Shown piece by piece: positions 15,412-23,609 of a DNA stretch of 44,763 nucleotides. The stretch is from DASWED01 sp036394995 (lineage in GTDB: Bacteria; Actinomycetota; UBA4738; JACQTL01). A program made the translations under genes and the position numbers. Each line of letters starts with the position of its first letter. The stretch's first letter is position 1. The DNA is taken from contig DASWED010000030.1 of the NCBI GenBank assembly GCA_036394995.1, forward strand, positions 1 through 44,763, read 5' to 3'. The notes under the pieces are model-generated. The model was not told the origin of the DNA and made no database searches. It saw only the letters and a program-made list of their open reading frames with translations.

Positions 15412-16029
15412 TCAGCCGGAGCTGACGAGACTCTTGAGGGCGGTTCTCAGATTCGTTCGGTCGACCCTGCCCGTGATCCTGTAGGCGATCCGCCCATCTG
15501 CCCGGATCACGAACGTCGTGGGGACGCCGAACAATCCATATCGGCCGGCGAGCTCGCCGCCGGCGTCGTAGACGCTCGGAAAGGGGATCGCCATGCGTCG
15601 CGCGAAGGACAGGCCGGCAGGCCGAGAGTCCCGGTGATCCACCCCCAGGAACCGGACTCCTTCCGACCGATACGTGCTCCACGCCGACTTCAGGAAGGGC
15701 GCCTCCTCGCGGCACGGGGGGCACCAGGAGGCCCAGAAACTCAGAACCACCGGATGCCCGGAGAGGTCGTCGAGCGAGACGGCTCCCCTTCCCGCGAGTC
15801 CCGGCAGGGTGAACGTCGGGGCCGGGCGATCCTCCGGCACCGCCGGCGCGGAGTAGTCGGCGATGTCACGTTCGTGACCCCGCGGCCGTTCCACGCTGAG
15901 CACGGACACCGCGAGGAAGATGAAGGCGACCGGCAGCAGGAAGGCCAACTCGACCCGAATCCATCGTCGTGAGGTCCGTCCCGATATGCGCTCCACCTCC
16001 GCTGCACCGGAGATCCGGAGGTCGCTCAC
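15412..16029 (-). CDS. TlpA/ResA-like membrane-anchored thioredoxin
   Basis: The 205-residue protein has an uncleaved N-terminal anchor (ELAFLLPVAFIFLAVSVLSV), then a thioredoxin fold facing outside: PAPTFTLPGLAGRGAVSL, SFWASWCPPCREEAPFL with the active CxxC, and the cis-proline region FGVPTTFVI. ResA/TlpA proteins reduce apocytochrome or copper-site cysteines during respiratory enzyme assembly. The start is GTG 16029, overlapping the ctaG stop (GTGA), so the two are translationally coupled. The natural client here would be the CuA cysteines of the subunit II encoded divergently at 19562. That role is inference from context. Confidence 0.88.
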   Translation of the reverse strand: MSDLRISGAAEVERISGRTSRRWIRVELAFLLPVAFIFLAVSVLSVERPRGHERDIADYSAPAVPEDRPAPTFTLPGLAGRGAVSLDDLSGHPVVLSFWASWCPPCREEAPFLKSAWSTYRSEGVRFLGVDHRDSRPAGLSFARRMAIPFPSVYDAGGELAGRYGLFGVPTTFVIRADGRIAYRITGRVDRTNLRTALKSLVSSG

Positions 16030-16952
16030 GTCGAGGCCTGCTCCCCCAGACGTTGACCGGCCGCCTGGGCTCCCGCGGCGCGAGCCAGCCGGGCGTCGGC
16101 CCGCTCCGCCTCTCGTTCGTCTCGGCGCATCCAGTCCAGGAGGACGAGGGCCAGGGCCACCACCATCAGGAGCATCCCTCCCTCCCACATGATGGCCCCG
16201 GCCAGGTGTTGGTCCGCGATCGGCGAGAAGCCGATCGATCGGCTGGCCGGTCCGTAGTACGGGTAGAGCAGCCGGCTCGAGCTGTAGATGGCGAGGCCGA
16301 GGAGGGCGGTCACCGGCATCGCCAGGAACAGATAGAGGAGGCGGGCCGGGTGGGAGGGGCGAGCCGGATTTGGATCGAGGCCGACGACGGGCCACCAGAA
16401 CAGCAACGCCGAAGACAGGTAGGCCAGATGCTCCAGGGAATGGAACGTCTCGTTCCTGAGGGCCGCATCGAAGACGGGAGGGAGATGCGACCCCCACATC
16501 ACGACTGCGAACAGCGCAAAGGCGAAGGGGGGGGAGCCGACGACCCCGATGAATCGACTGTGCAGCACCGGGAGCAGGAATCGCCTCCGGCTCCGGGCCG
16601 AGGTTGCCGCGAGGGCCAGGGTCACCGGGGTGCCCAGGACCAGGAGCGGAGCGGCCACCATCGTGAGCAGGAGGTGCTGTCCCATGTGGTCGGAGAACAG
16701 CAGGTCGGCGTACGTGTCGATGGGGGACTGGAGGGCCAGGTACAGGACGGCCAGTCCCAGGATGAAGGAGAGCACACGGAGGCGGGGGAACGCCGAGGGG
16801 CTGTGCGTGTGCCATACACGCCGCACCGCCCGCAGATAGAGGACGGCCGACAGGAGTATCCCCGACACCACCAGAGGGTCGAACTGCCAGGCCCCGAGCA
16901 CGGTGGCCGCGCTCGGGTGCCCCGTCGCGGGGATGATCGATAGGTTCGGCAT
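16026..16952 (-). CDS. ctaG: Cytochrome c oxidase assembly factor CtaG (caa3 type)
   Basis: The 308-residue polytopic membrane protein has about seven hydrophobic segments and the hallmark residues of the caa3_CtaG family: an early HTHSPSAFP loop, SDHMGQHLLLTMVAAPLLVLG, SLEHLAYLSSALLFWWPV and PIADQHLAGAIMWEGG. The histidines in HMGQH, EHL and DQH lie near the membrane face and are thought to help deliver copper to the oxidase. It is unrelated to the Cox11-type proteins that share the name CtaG in proteobacteria. The start is ATG 16952, 24 bases after the kinase stop, so it probably shares its mRNA with the upstream two-component genes. Confidence 0.9.
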   Translation of the reverse strand: MPNLSIIPATGHPSAATVLGAWQFDPLVVSGILLSAVLYLRAVRRVWHTHSPSAFPRLRVLSFILGLAVLYLALQSPIDTYADLLFSDHMGQHLLLTMVAAPLLVLGTPVTLALAATSARSRRRFLLPVLHSRFIGVVGSPPFAFALFAVVMWGSHLPPVFDAALRNETFHSLEHLAYLSSALLFWWPVVGLDPNPARPSHPARLLYLFLAMPVTALLGLAIYSSSRLLYPYYGPASRSIGFSPIADQHLAGAIMWEGGMLLMVVALALVLLDWMRRDEREAERADARLARAAGAQAAGQRLGEQAST

Positions 16953-16976
16953 CAGGAGTGGCCCGACCCTTCCCCC

Positions 16977-18089
16977 TTACTCCTGTTCCACCAGGGAGTC
17001 CGTGCGCAGCTCACCGGGAGCCGACTCCGACTTCCCGGGCCGGACGGCGATGGGCAGGGCCAATTCGAAGACGCTTCCCCTCCCGGGATGGCTCCGCACC
17101 TCCACCGAGCCGCCGTGCGCCTCGGCCACGGTCTTCACGATGGCCAGGCCGAGGCCGACACCCCCACCCTCGCGGCTCCGACCCGGATCCGGCCGCGCGA
17201 ACCGGTCGAAGATCCGGCCCACGTCCCCCGGGGAGATTCCCGTTCCCGTGTCGGCCACCCCGATCACCGCCATGCCGTCCCGGTGCCGAACGGAGAAGGT
17301 GATGGAGTCCTCCGGGGCGGTGTGCTTCACGGCGTTCTCGATGAGGGCGTCCAGGGCCAGGGCCAACCGGTCGGGGTCGGCGTCGATCGTTGCCTCCTCC
17401 AGCTCGCCGAGGACCCAACGCCGCTCGACAGGTGTCCACCTCCGGACGGTGTCGACGACGGTCGACTCCACGTCCAGCCGAGACCTGCGCAGGAAGTCGG
17501 CATGCTCCGATGCCGCCAGGAGCAACAAGCGATCGGCGAGCCGCCGCAGCCGCATGAGCTCCTCCACAACGACGCGGGCGTCCTCCGCGACCAGGGCGTC
17601 GTCGGCGTCCTTCTGGATGAGCTCGGCGTGGCCCAGTGCGACGGTGATCGGCGTGCGGAGCTCGTGCGATGCGTCCTGGATGAACCGGCGCTCCCGCTCG
17701 AGGAGCCGTGTGTTCGTCTCGTACATCTGCTGCGTCTGCTCGACGGCGATGGCCCGGCGCCGTGCGTGCCACACCATGGCCAGGAACATCGCGGCCATGA
17801 GCGGGACCTCGCTGATCTCATCGATCGGCTGGGCTTCGCGGAACACGTCGATCAGGATCAAGCCGGCGGTCGACACCACCACCGCCGCGAGCGTCATCAT
17901 CGTCCGTCGGAGCGCCCACACACGGAACCCGTACAGGAGCGTCAGGCTGACCCAGATGAAGTGGAAGGGAACCGTCTCCCACTCCGGGAAGACGAACATC
18001 CCCGCGAGGTTGGCGACGGCGAACGCCATCCACGCGGCGTCGATCCAGTGGAGCCTTCGAAGGGGCCACTCCCTGCGGTCAGGCGGCAT
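16977..18089 (-). CDS. Sensor histidine kinase
   Basis: The 370-residue protein has about four transmembrane helices in residues 15-115 (for example AVANLAGMFVF, LAAVVVSTAGLIL, VPLMAAMFLAMVWH) with very short outer loops, so it probably senses the membrane itself or a small or redox signal. The HisKA motif is FIQDASHELRTPITVALGH. The ATPase motifs are LIENAVKHTA (N box), VADTGTGISPGDVG (G1) and GVGLGLAIVKTV (G2). No HAMP or PAS domain is seen. It overlaps the response regulator stop by 11 bp. Its position between the regulator and ctaG suggests it controls the oxidase island. Confidence 0.92.
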   Translation of the reverse strand: MPPDRREWPLRRLHWIDAAWMAFAVANLAGMFVFPEWETVPFHFIWVSLTLLYGFRVWALRRTMMTLAAVVVSTAGLILIDVFREAQPIDEISEVPLMAAMFLAMVWHARRRAIAVEQTQQMYETNTRLLERERRFIQDASHELRTPITVALGHAELIQKDADDALVAEDARVVVEELMRLRRLADRLLLLAASEHADFLRRSRLDVESTVVDTVRRWTPVERRWVLGELEEATIDADPDRLALALDALIENAVKHTAPEDSITFSVRHRDGMAVIGVADTGTGISPGDVGRIFDRFARPDPGRSREGGGVGLGLAIVKTVAEAHGGSVEVRSHPGRGSVFELALPIAVRPGKSESAPGELRTDSLVEQE

Positions 18090-18801
18090 CGATCCGGTAG
18101 CCCTCCCCTCGCACCGTGGTGATCGCCTGAGGACCGAGCTTCCGGCGGAGCCTCCCCACGTACACGTCCACCACGTTCGATCCGCTGTCGAAGTAGTAGC
18201 CCCACACGGAGGACAGGAGCCGCTCTTTCGACACGGTGACCCCGGCGTTCCCCATCAGCTCTCGCAGCAGCAGGAACTCGCGCTCGGCGAGCGGGATCGG
18301 ACCTGAGCCCAGGTCCGCCTCCCTGCGAATCAGGTCGAGCCGCAGGGGGCCGACGCAGAGCCTCGTGGGGGTGGTGTCGGTGGATCGTCGGAGCCTGGCC
18401 CGGACCCTGGCGAGGAGCTCATCCAGCACGAACGGCTTTGCCAGGTAATCCTCGGCTCCGAGCTCGAGGCATTCGACCTTGGACGCGGGCTCGGCCACCG
18501 CCGACAGGACGATCACGGCCTGGTCGGGCCTCCGCTCGAGCAGGCGCCGGAGGAGCGATACGCCGTCGAGGCCAGGCATCAGCAGGTCGAGGATCACCAG
18601 GTCGTGGGGATGAGCGATTGCCGCCCGGAGGCCCTCGACCGCGTCCGCCGCGGTGTCGACGACGTACCCCTGCGCTCCCAGGCCTCGCGACACGAAGCTC
18701 TGGATCCGAACCTCGTCATCGATCAGGAGTATGCGAGCCGGTGCATCCACCCGGATCAGCGGTCCGGGCGCACGTTCCCTCCGCGATGCCTGCATGGACA
18801 T
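18079..18801 (-). CDS. OmpR/PhoB-family response regulator
   Basis: The 240-residue protein has a receiver domain (RILLIDDEVRIQSF, phospho-acceptor Asp in LVILDLLMPGLDG, conserved Lys in YLAKPFVLDEL) and a C-terminal winged helix (LAEREFLLLRELMGNAG, SNVVDVYVGRLRRKLG, IRGEGYR-like end TTVRGEGYRIDAA). About 20 basic residues precede the receiver. I chose ATG 18801 with AGGGAG upstream; an in-frame ATG six bases further in is also possible. It is the first gene of the minus-strand unit (regulator, kinase, ctaG, tlpA). It faces the oxidase structural genes across a 254-bp gap where its binding sites would be expected. Confidence 0.92.
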   Translation of the reverse strand: MSMQASRRERAPGPLIRVDAPARILLIDDEVRIQSFVSRGLGAQGYVVDTAADAVEGLRAAIAHPHDLVILDLLMPGLDGVSLLRRLLERRPDQAVIVLSAVAEPASKVECLELGAEDYLAKPFVLDELLARVRARLRRSTDTTPTRLCVGPLRLDLIRREADLGSGPIPLAEREFLLLRELMGNAGVTVSKERLLSSVWGYYFDSGSNVVDVYVGRLRRKLGPQAITTVRGEGYRIDAA

Positions 18802-18893
18802 CCGACTCCCTAGCTTGCGACTGGTGCCCGAACCACGCAACTCGGAGCCAGGCGAGGATGACAAGTCTGTTATCCGAGCCCCGTGTCCAGCAC

Positions 18894-18925
18894 GTTCACA
18901 GGCCCCGTTCATGACAGTTCGTTCA
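18894..18925. promoter_or_regulatory. GTTCA direct repeats in the divergent oxidase control region
   Basis: GTTCA occurs at 18894, 18907 and 18921, spaced 13 and 14 bases apart, with a further GTTCG at 18917. The repeats lie between the response regulator gene and the oxidase genes, where an OmpR-type regulator would bind direct repeats. The spacing is looser than the usual 10-11 bp. The rest of 18802-19055 shows no gene. Confidence 0.3.
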
Positions 18926-19055
18926 GGTGGGGCATTTCGGCCCTCCCACCCGCGCCTCAGTGTGGTACGCCGTAGCGGAAGACGTTCCCTGGGGCCTCGT
19001 CGGGTCGTCGCCGCCCGGCCGGGCTTCAGTCGAGAAGCATGGCGAGGAGGTGCCC

Positions 19056-19556
19056 ATGCGGCTGAGAAGCTCGACCGGAAGGCTCGCTCCCGGCAGCAGA
19101 GTCGTCCTGGCGCTCACGTCGGCCCTGATCGTGCTGGGGACGGCTTGCAGCGGCGGCGGGGAGAAGGCGCCGCCGACCTATTCGGTCTCCGTCCAGAAGT
19201 TTCGGTACCAGGGCTTCCCGACGTCGATCCCCCATGGCGACATGACGATCAACTTCTCGAACCGGGAGAACCTGGACATCCTCCACGAGATGATCCTGCT
19301 CTCGCTCCCATCGGGGAAGACCAAGGACGACGTCATCGCCGACGCGAAGGACAAGGGGCCGGACGCCGAGGGAGACTTCCTGTCCTTCGGAGAGATCGGT
19401 GAGGTGTCCACCGGAGCCACGAAGGCTCAGGTCTTCGACCTTCCGCCCGGGAACTACGTGTTCGCTTGTTTCGAGACGGGCAACCTGGGCGACCCCGAGG
19501 CCAAGGGGAAGGCGCATGCGGCCCGGGGGATGGTCGTCCAGTTCACCGTGACCTAG
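19056..19556 (+). CDS. Cupredoxin-like exported lipoprotein
   Basis: The 166-residue protein has a signal peptide ending VLGTACSGGG, with the Cys a likely lipid anchor. The rest is a beta sandwich of cupredoxin type: YSVSVQKFRYQGFP, an early histidine in LDILHEMILL, and a final FACFETGN...HAARGMVVQFTV segment. The late Cys, His and Met could be type 1 copper ligands, with an unusually long spacer between Cys and His. Start ATG 19056 has GAGGAGG. It is the first plus-strand gene of the oxidase operon and its stop touches the start of subunit II. It could carry electrons to the oxidase or deliver copper; which one is not decided by sequence. Confidence 0.7.
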   Translation: MRLRSSTGRLAPGSRVVLALTSALIVLGTACSGGGEKAPPTYSVSVQKFRYQGFPTSIPHGDMTINFSNRENLDILHEMILLSLPSGKTKDDVIADAKDKGPDAEGDFLSFGEIGEVSTGATKAQVFDLPPGNYVFACFETGNLGDPEAKGKAHAARGMVVQFTVT

Positions 19557-19561
19557 TGGGG

Positions 19562-20596
19562 ATGCGAGGACGGCGGCGGCTCTTCGCCGGCGCTGGAGCG
19601 GCGGTGCTTCTCCTGTCCGCGTGTGCCCAGCAGGGAGCCACGGACCAGGGGAAGGAGGTTCACAGGCTCTACGGAGTCATCATGGGCCTCGGCGCCTTCG
19701 TGTTCGTGCTGGTCGAGGGACTCCTGATCTTCTCGATCATCCGATTCCGGAAGCGGGACGAGACACCTCCGCCCCAGGTCTTCGGGAGCAATCGGGCCCT
19801 GCTCGGGTTCTTTGCCTTCGGGGCCGTCCTGGTGGCCGTGCTGTTCCCGTTTGGCGAGCGGACGCTGTCCGACTTGCAGAAGCAGGAACCTCCGCTGGTG
19901 GCCCTCAGGATCGAGGCCTTCCAGTGGGAGTGGACCGCCTTCTACCTGAACGAGGGGATCTTCACGACCGGACGCACGCTGAAGCAGCCGATGGTGATGG
20001 AGCTCCCGGTGGCCGAGCCCATCCACATCACCCTCGTCTCGCGGGACGTCATGCACGGGTTCTACATCCCGGCGTTCCTGTTCATGAGAAACGCCATCCC
20101 CGGTCACCCGACCACCTTCACGTTCACCCCGAACAAGATCGGGACCTACCCCGCGCAATGCACCGAGTTCTGCGGCCTGTGGCACTCGAGGATGACGTTC
20201 GTGGTCAAGGTCGTGTCGCCGACCGACTACGCGGACTGGGTGAAGAGGAAGACCCTGAAGGGCATCGGCGGGACCTGCTCGCCGCACGGCTCCGACGTGC
20301 ATCTCGTCGCCAAGAACACCACGTGGAACACGAGCTGCATCGCGATCCCGGCCGGTCAGGCGCTCTCGCTGACGGTGGCGAACGAGGACGAGGGAGTGAA
20401 GCACAACTTCGCGATCTGGAAGAGCATCCAGGACGCCATCGCGAAGAAGGGCCAGATCTACCAGACCGGGCCGTTCCCGGGGGTCGCGACGCACACCTAC
20501 TCGGTCACCGCAACCGCTCAGCTGCAACCGGGCCGGTACTACTTCCAGTGCAATGTCCATGGGGTGGCCATGGCGGGTGCGTTCATCGTGAAGTGA
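19562..20596 (+). CDS. ctaC: Cytochrome c oxidase subunit II fused to a C-terminal cupredoxin domain
   Basis: The 344-residue protein starts with a lipoprotein signal (LLLSACAQQ) and has two transmembrane helices (about residues 40-62 and 82-102). Its CuA domain ligands are H165 (DVMHGFY), C200, E202, C204, H208 and M211 in CTEFCGLWHSRM. A second beta-sandwich domain follows (about residues 235-344) with H281 (VKHNFAIW) and C330-x2-H333-x3-M337 in QCNVHGVAM, the pattern of a type 1 (blue) copper site. Subunit II fused to cytochrome c is well known; here the fused electron carrier appears to be a cupredoxin. The start is ATG 19562, with an in-frame GTG at 19556 overlapping the previous stop. 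Confidence 0.92.
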   Translation: MRGRRRLFAGAGAAVLLLSACAQQGATDQGKEVHRLYGVIMGLGAFVFVLVEGLLIFSIIRFRKRDETPPPQVFGSNRALLGFFAFGAVLVAVLFPFGERTLSDLQKQEPPLVALRIEAFQWEWTAFYLNEGIFTTGRTLKQPMVMELPVAEPIHITLVSRDVMHGFYIPAFLFMRNAIPGHPTTFTFTPNKIGTYPAQCTEFCGLWHSRMTFVVKVVSPTDYADWVKRKTLKGIGGTCSPHGSDVHLVAKNTTWNTSCIAIPAGQALSLTVANEDEGVKHNFAIWKSIQDAIAKKGQIYQTGPFPGVATHTYSVTATAQLQPGRYYFQCNVHGVAMAGAFIVK

Positions 20597-20651
20597 TGGA
20601 GATCCGAACGATGCACACCATTGGCTTCCGGGCGCCGGGGGAGGAGCAAGG

Positions 20652-22289
20652 GTGGCCGTAACCGAGGCGAGGCCGAAGCCGCTCGCACCCGAGCCACGCC
20701 GCGGGAGGGTCCTCACGTGGCTCACGACGACCGACCACAAGAAGATCGGAATCCTCTACCTGGTCAACTCGTTCGCGTTCTTCGTCATCGCGGGCATCCT
20801 GGCCCTGTTGATGAGGTCGGAGCTGGCCCGGCCGGGGACGCAGTTCCTCTCGGCTCGTGCCTACAACCAGGTCTTCACCGAGCACGGGACGCTGATGATC
20901 TTCCTGGTCATCTTCCCGACCCTGGCGGGGTTCGGGAACTACTTCGTGCCGCTCCAGATCGGGGCCCTGGACATGGCGTTTCCCCGGGTCAACGCGCTGT
21001 CGTTCTGGCTGCTCCCGGTGGGGGGCCTGACCATCGTCTCGGGGTTCGTGGCCAAGGGCGGAGCGGCTGCCGGGGGCTGGACCAGCTTCGCCCCGCTGTC
21101 GGAGCAGCTCGGTACCGGCGAGGACCTGTGGATCGCGGGGCTCCTGCTCGTGGGGGCGGCGTCCATCCTCGGGGCGATCAACTTCATCGTGACCATCCTG
21201 CGGATGCGGGCCCCGGGCATGAGCATGATGCGCATGCCGATCTTCTGCTGGAGCACGCTCGCCACGTCACTCCTCGTCGTTCTCGCCACCCCCGTCATCA
21301 CGGCCGGGCTCGTCATGCTGTTCACCGACCGCAACCTCGGGACCTCGTTCTTCTCAGCGGCCAAGGGCGGAAGCCCGCTCTACTGGCAGCACGTGTTCTG
21401 GTTCTTCGGGCACCCCGAGGTGTACATGCTGATCCTCGCCGCATGGGGCATCGTCAGCGAGATCCTTCCGGTGTTCTCGGGGAAACCGCTGTTCGGCTAC
21501 CGAGGGGTGGTCCTGGCCTTCCTCCTGATCACCGCCCTGTCCTTCAGCGTCTGGGCCCATCACATGTTCGTCACCGGTGCGGTCGAGCTCCCGTTCTTCA
21601 GCATCACGACCGAGATGATCTCCATCCCCACGGGCGTGCTGTTCTTCAACTGGCTGGCCACGTTGTGGAAGGGGAAGCTCAGGTTCGAACCCCCGATGCT
21701 CTTCGCGCTGGGCTTCGTGGCCATGTTCCTGATCGGGGGGATCGACGGCGTGTGGATGGCGTCGCCCGCCATGGACTTCGCCATCCACGACACGTACTGG
21801 GTGGTGGCCCACTTCCATTACGTGCTGTTCGGCGGAACTGTCTTCGGGATCATGGCGGGCGTCTACTACTGGTTCCCGAAGATCACCGGACGGATGCTTT
21901 CCAGGCGCCTCGGTCTCTGGCACTTCTGGCTCCAGCTGGTCGGGTTCAACCTCACCTTCTTCCCCATGCACATGCTCGGACTGCAGGGCATGCCTCGCCG
22001 TGTCGCCGACTACGCACCCGACCGGGGCTGGAACACCCTGAACCTCCTCTCGAGCATCGGCGCATTCGTGATCGCCGCGGCCATGGTGGTCTTCGCGGTG
22101 AACGTGATCCTCACGCTCCGGAAGCCCAGGACAGCGCCGGCCGACCCGTGGAGCGGGAACACGCTCGAGTGGGCGACCACCTCGCCCCCGCCGCCGCACA
22201 ACTTCGACCGGCTTCCGGTCATCGGCTCCGCACGTCCCGTGTACGACGCGCGTCTCGCCGGGACCGTCGCGGAGGGGGATGGATCATGA
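20652..22289 (+). CDS. ctaD: Haem-copper oxidase subunit I
   Basis: The 545-residue, 12-helix catalytic subunit reduces O2 to water and pumps protons. The low-spin haem His is in TEHGTLMIF. CuB and crosslink residues are in FFGHPEVYML (H254, E256) and AHH (H303, H304). The late haem ligands are H387 and H389 in VVAHFHYVLFGG. The D-channel Asp in ALDMAFPR and the Glu of GHPEV are present, as in A1-type enzymes. In the helix that normally reads PTGxK, the lysine is L330 (ISIPTGVLFFNW). The start is GTG 20652, behind GGAGGAG, 55 bases after subunit II, and the stop overlaps the subunit III start. Confidence 0.95.
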   Translation: MAVTEARPKPLAPEPRRGRVLTWLTTTDHKKIGILYLVNSFAFFVIAGILALLMRSELARPGTQFLSARAYNQVFTEHGTLMIFLVIFPTLAGFGNYFVPLQIGALDMAFPRVNALSFWLLPVGGLTIVSGFVAKGGAAAGGWTSFAPLSEQLGTGEDLWIAGLLLVGAASILGAINFIVTILRMRAPGMSMMRMPIFCWSTLATSLLVVLATPVITAGLVMLFTDRNLGTSFFSAAKGGSPLYWQHVFWFFGHPEVYMLILAAWGIVSEILPVFSGKPLFGYRGVVLAFLLITALSFSVWAHHMFVTGAVELPFFSITTEMISIPTGVLFFNWLATLWKGKLRFEPPMLFALGFVAMFLIGGIDGVWMASPAMDFAIHDTYWVVAHFHYVLFGGTVFGIMAGVYYWFPKITGRMLSRRLGLWHFWLQLVGFNLTFFPMHMLGLQGMPRRVADYAPDRGWNTLNLLSSIGAFVIAAAMVVFAVNVILTLRKPRTAPADPWSGNTLEWATTSPPPPHNFDRLPVIGSARPVYDARLAGTVAEGDGS

Positions 22290-22891
22290 GCACCGCCGAG
22301 ATGGCAGGCGACGAACGCGCCGTCCGGGGCACGAGCAGCCCGGTGCTTGGAATGGTGCTCTTCGTCGCCTCGGAGGCCATGTTCTTCGCCGCGTTCTTCG
22401 CCATCTACGCCATGAGCTACTCGTCGCAGCCATCCTGGCCGCCCAAGGGTGTCACCGTGCCGAGCATCGGAGTGCCGTCCGTCATGACGGGCCTCATCGT
22501 CGCGAGCAGCTTCTTCCTCCAGCTGGGGGTTCGGGCCATCCGCAGAGGCGACGGGAGGCGCCTCTCGCTGTGGTTGGCGACCACGCTGTTGTTGGGGGCG
22601 ACATTCGTGGCGCTGCAGCTGTTCGGCTACTCCCAGATCGAGTTCGGGATCCGCTCGGGCATCTACGCGTCGCTCTTCTACGTCATGACCGGGGTGGCGC
22701 TGGCCCACGTGGTCGGAGGCGTGGTCTTCCTCCTCCTGGTTCTCGTTCGGTCCGCCACGGGTCACCTGACGATGGTTCGGCATGAGCCCGCGGAGGCTGC
22801 GGCCATCTACTGGCACTTCGTCGTGATCGTTTCCGTGGCCCTCTACGTGGTGTTCTACCTCCTGGTCTCGGTTCAACCCAAGGGCCCATGA
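22286..22891 (+). CDS. ctaE: Cytochrome c oxidase subunit III
   Basis: The 201-residue protein has five transmembrane helices, the short form found in many Gram-positive bacteria. Conserved family stretches include LFVASEAMFFAAFFAIYA with the helix III Glu, SIGVPSVMTGLIVASSF, and the C-terminal AAIYWHFVVIVSVALYVVFY with the WHF signature. Subunit III stabilises the active site of subunit I and supports proton uptake through the D channel. The ATG overlaps the subunit I stop by 4 bp (ATGA), with GGAGGGGG upstream. Confidence 0.93.
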   Translation: MSTAEMAGDERAVRGTSSPVLGMVLFVASEAMFFAAFFAIYAMSYSSQPSWPPKGVTVPSIGVPSVMTGLIVASSFFLQLGVRAIRRGDGRRLSLWLATTLLLGATFVALQLFGYSQIEFGIRSGIYASLFYVMTGVALAHVVGGVVFLLLVLVRSATGHLTMVRHEPAEAAAIYWHFVVIVSVALYVVFYLLVSVQPKGP

Positions 22892-22934
22892 CCAACCCCA
22901 GGGCGCGGCGTGGGTTCGGTCAGGGGGGAGCCGG

Positions 22935-23318
22935 TTGAGCCTGTACGCGCGCATCGTGTTGGGGCTGGCCCTGTTCCTCGTCGTCGCCGGCCTGATCTAC
23001 GGCTCCACGAGTCACGAGTACCTGGGCACCCTGCTGTTCGTGGTCGGCGCCGGCGGCTTCGCCTTCATCGGGCTGTTCGTTCGCCGCGCGGTTCGAGTGA
23101 CCGCGCGGGAGGGGCGGTCGAAGGAGCATCCCGAGGAAGAGCCCCACGTGACGCCCACCATCTGGCCGTTCGTGCTGTCACTGGCGGGAGTGGGTCTCGT
23201 CCTGGGCGCCGTGGTCAACCAGTGGCTGCTGGCCGTCGGCGCGGCATTGTTCGTGACCGCGAGCGTGGGGTGGTTCGCCGACGTCCGCCGACAGTGGGGC
23301 AATGGCGCACATCGGTGA
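22935..23318 (+). CDS. Oxidase subunit IV-like small membrane protein
   Basis: The 127-residue protein has four predicted helices (IVLGLALFLVVAGLIY, LGTLLFVVGAGGFAFIGLF, TIWPFVLSLAGVGLVLGAVV, WLLAVGAALFVTASVGWF), with a charged loop of about 20 residues between the second and third. That topology and its place after subunit III resemble the actinobacterial subunit IV (CtaF), but I see no decisive motif. The start is TTG 22935, with GGGGGGAG just upstream, 43 bases after subunit III. Confidence 0.7.
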   Translation: MSLYARIVLGLALFLVVAGLIYGSTSHEYLGTLLFVVGAGGFAFIGLFVRRAVRVTAREGRSKEHPEEEPHVTPTIWPFVLSLAGVGLVLGAVVNQWLLAVGAALFVTASVGWFADVRRQWGNGAHR

Positions 23319-23361
23319 CCCCGGGAGACGCGGAGTCACCACTCGGAGTTCCCGGGATGAC

Positions 23362-23547
23362 TCAGCTTCGCAGGAGCAGGAACACCGTGGCCAGGATCAG
23401 CGTGGCCAGGATCGTGAGGTAGACGATGGCGTGATACTGGGACGGGCTCGGACTGGGAAGGTCCGCGGGATTACACCTCCGGCACACCGAGCGTCCCGAT
23501 GGAACCGTGATCCCGCACCGCACGCACCGGTCGTACAGGGACCGCAT
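23362..23547 (-). CDS. Small zinc-ribbon membrane protein
   Basis: The 61-residue protein has an N-terminal CVRC...CRRC pair (C-x2-C twice, 12 residues apart), which should bind one zinc ion. A proline-rich spacer and a single C-terminal transmembrane helix (AIVYLTILATLILATVFLLL) follow. I chose ATG 23547 because it lies ten bases behind a TAGAAT box. An in-frame ATG at 23586 would put that box inside the gene. It sits inside the oxidase island on the opposite strand and is divergent from ctaB. Its role is unknown, perhaps assembly or membrane-protein quality control. Confidence 0.6.
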   Translation of the reverse strand: MRSLYDRCVRCGITVPSGRSVCRRCNPADLPSPSPSQYHAIVYLTILATLILATVFLLLRS

Positions 23548-23557
23548 GTCGCATTCG

Positions 23558-23563
23558 ATTCTA
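23558..23563 (-). promoter_or_regulatory. -10 box (TAGAAT) of the zinc-ribbon gene
   Basis: On the minus strand TAGAAT ends ten bases before ATG 23547. It matches the actinobacterial TANNNT pattern and would give a leader of about three bases. Confidence 0.4.
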
Positions 23564-23609
23564 CGCCACATGGCGGCACCCCCCATGAGCGGCGCCGGGG
23601 CGGCGGAGA

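Noticed and set aside
22010..22954. Minus-strand frames inside the oxidase genes rich in His, Glu and Arg
   Set aside because: They are antisense to confident membrane-protein genes, and their composition follows from hydrophobic codons read backwards.
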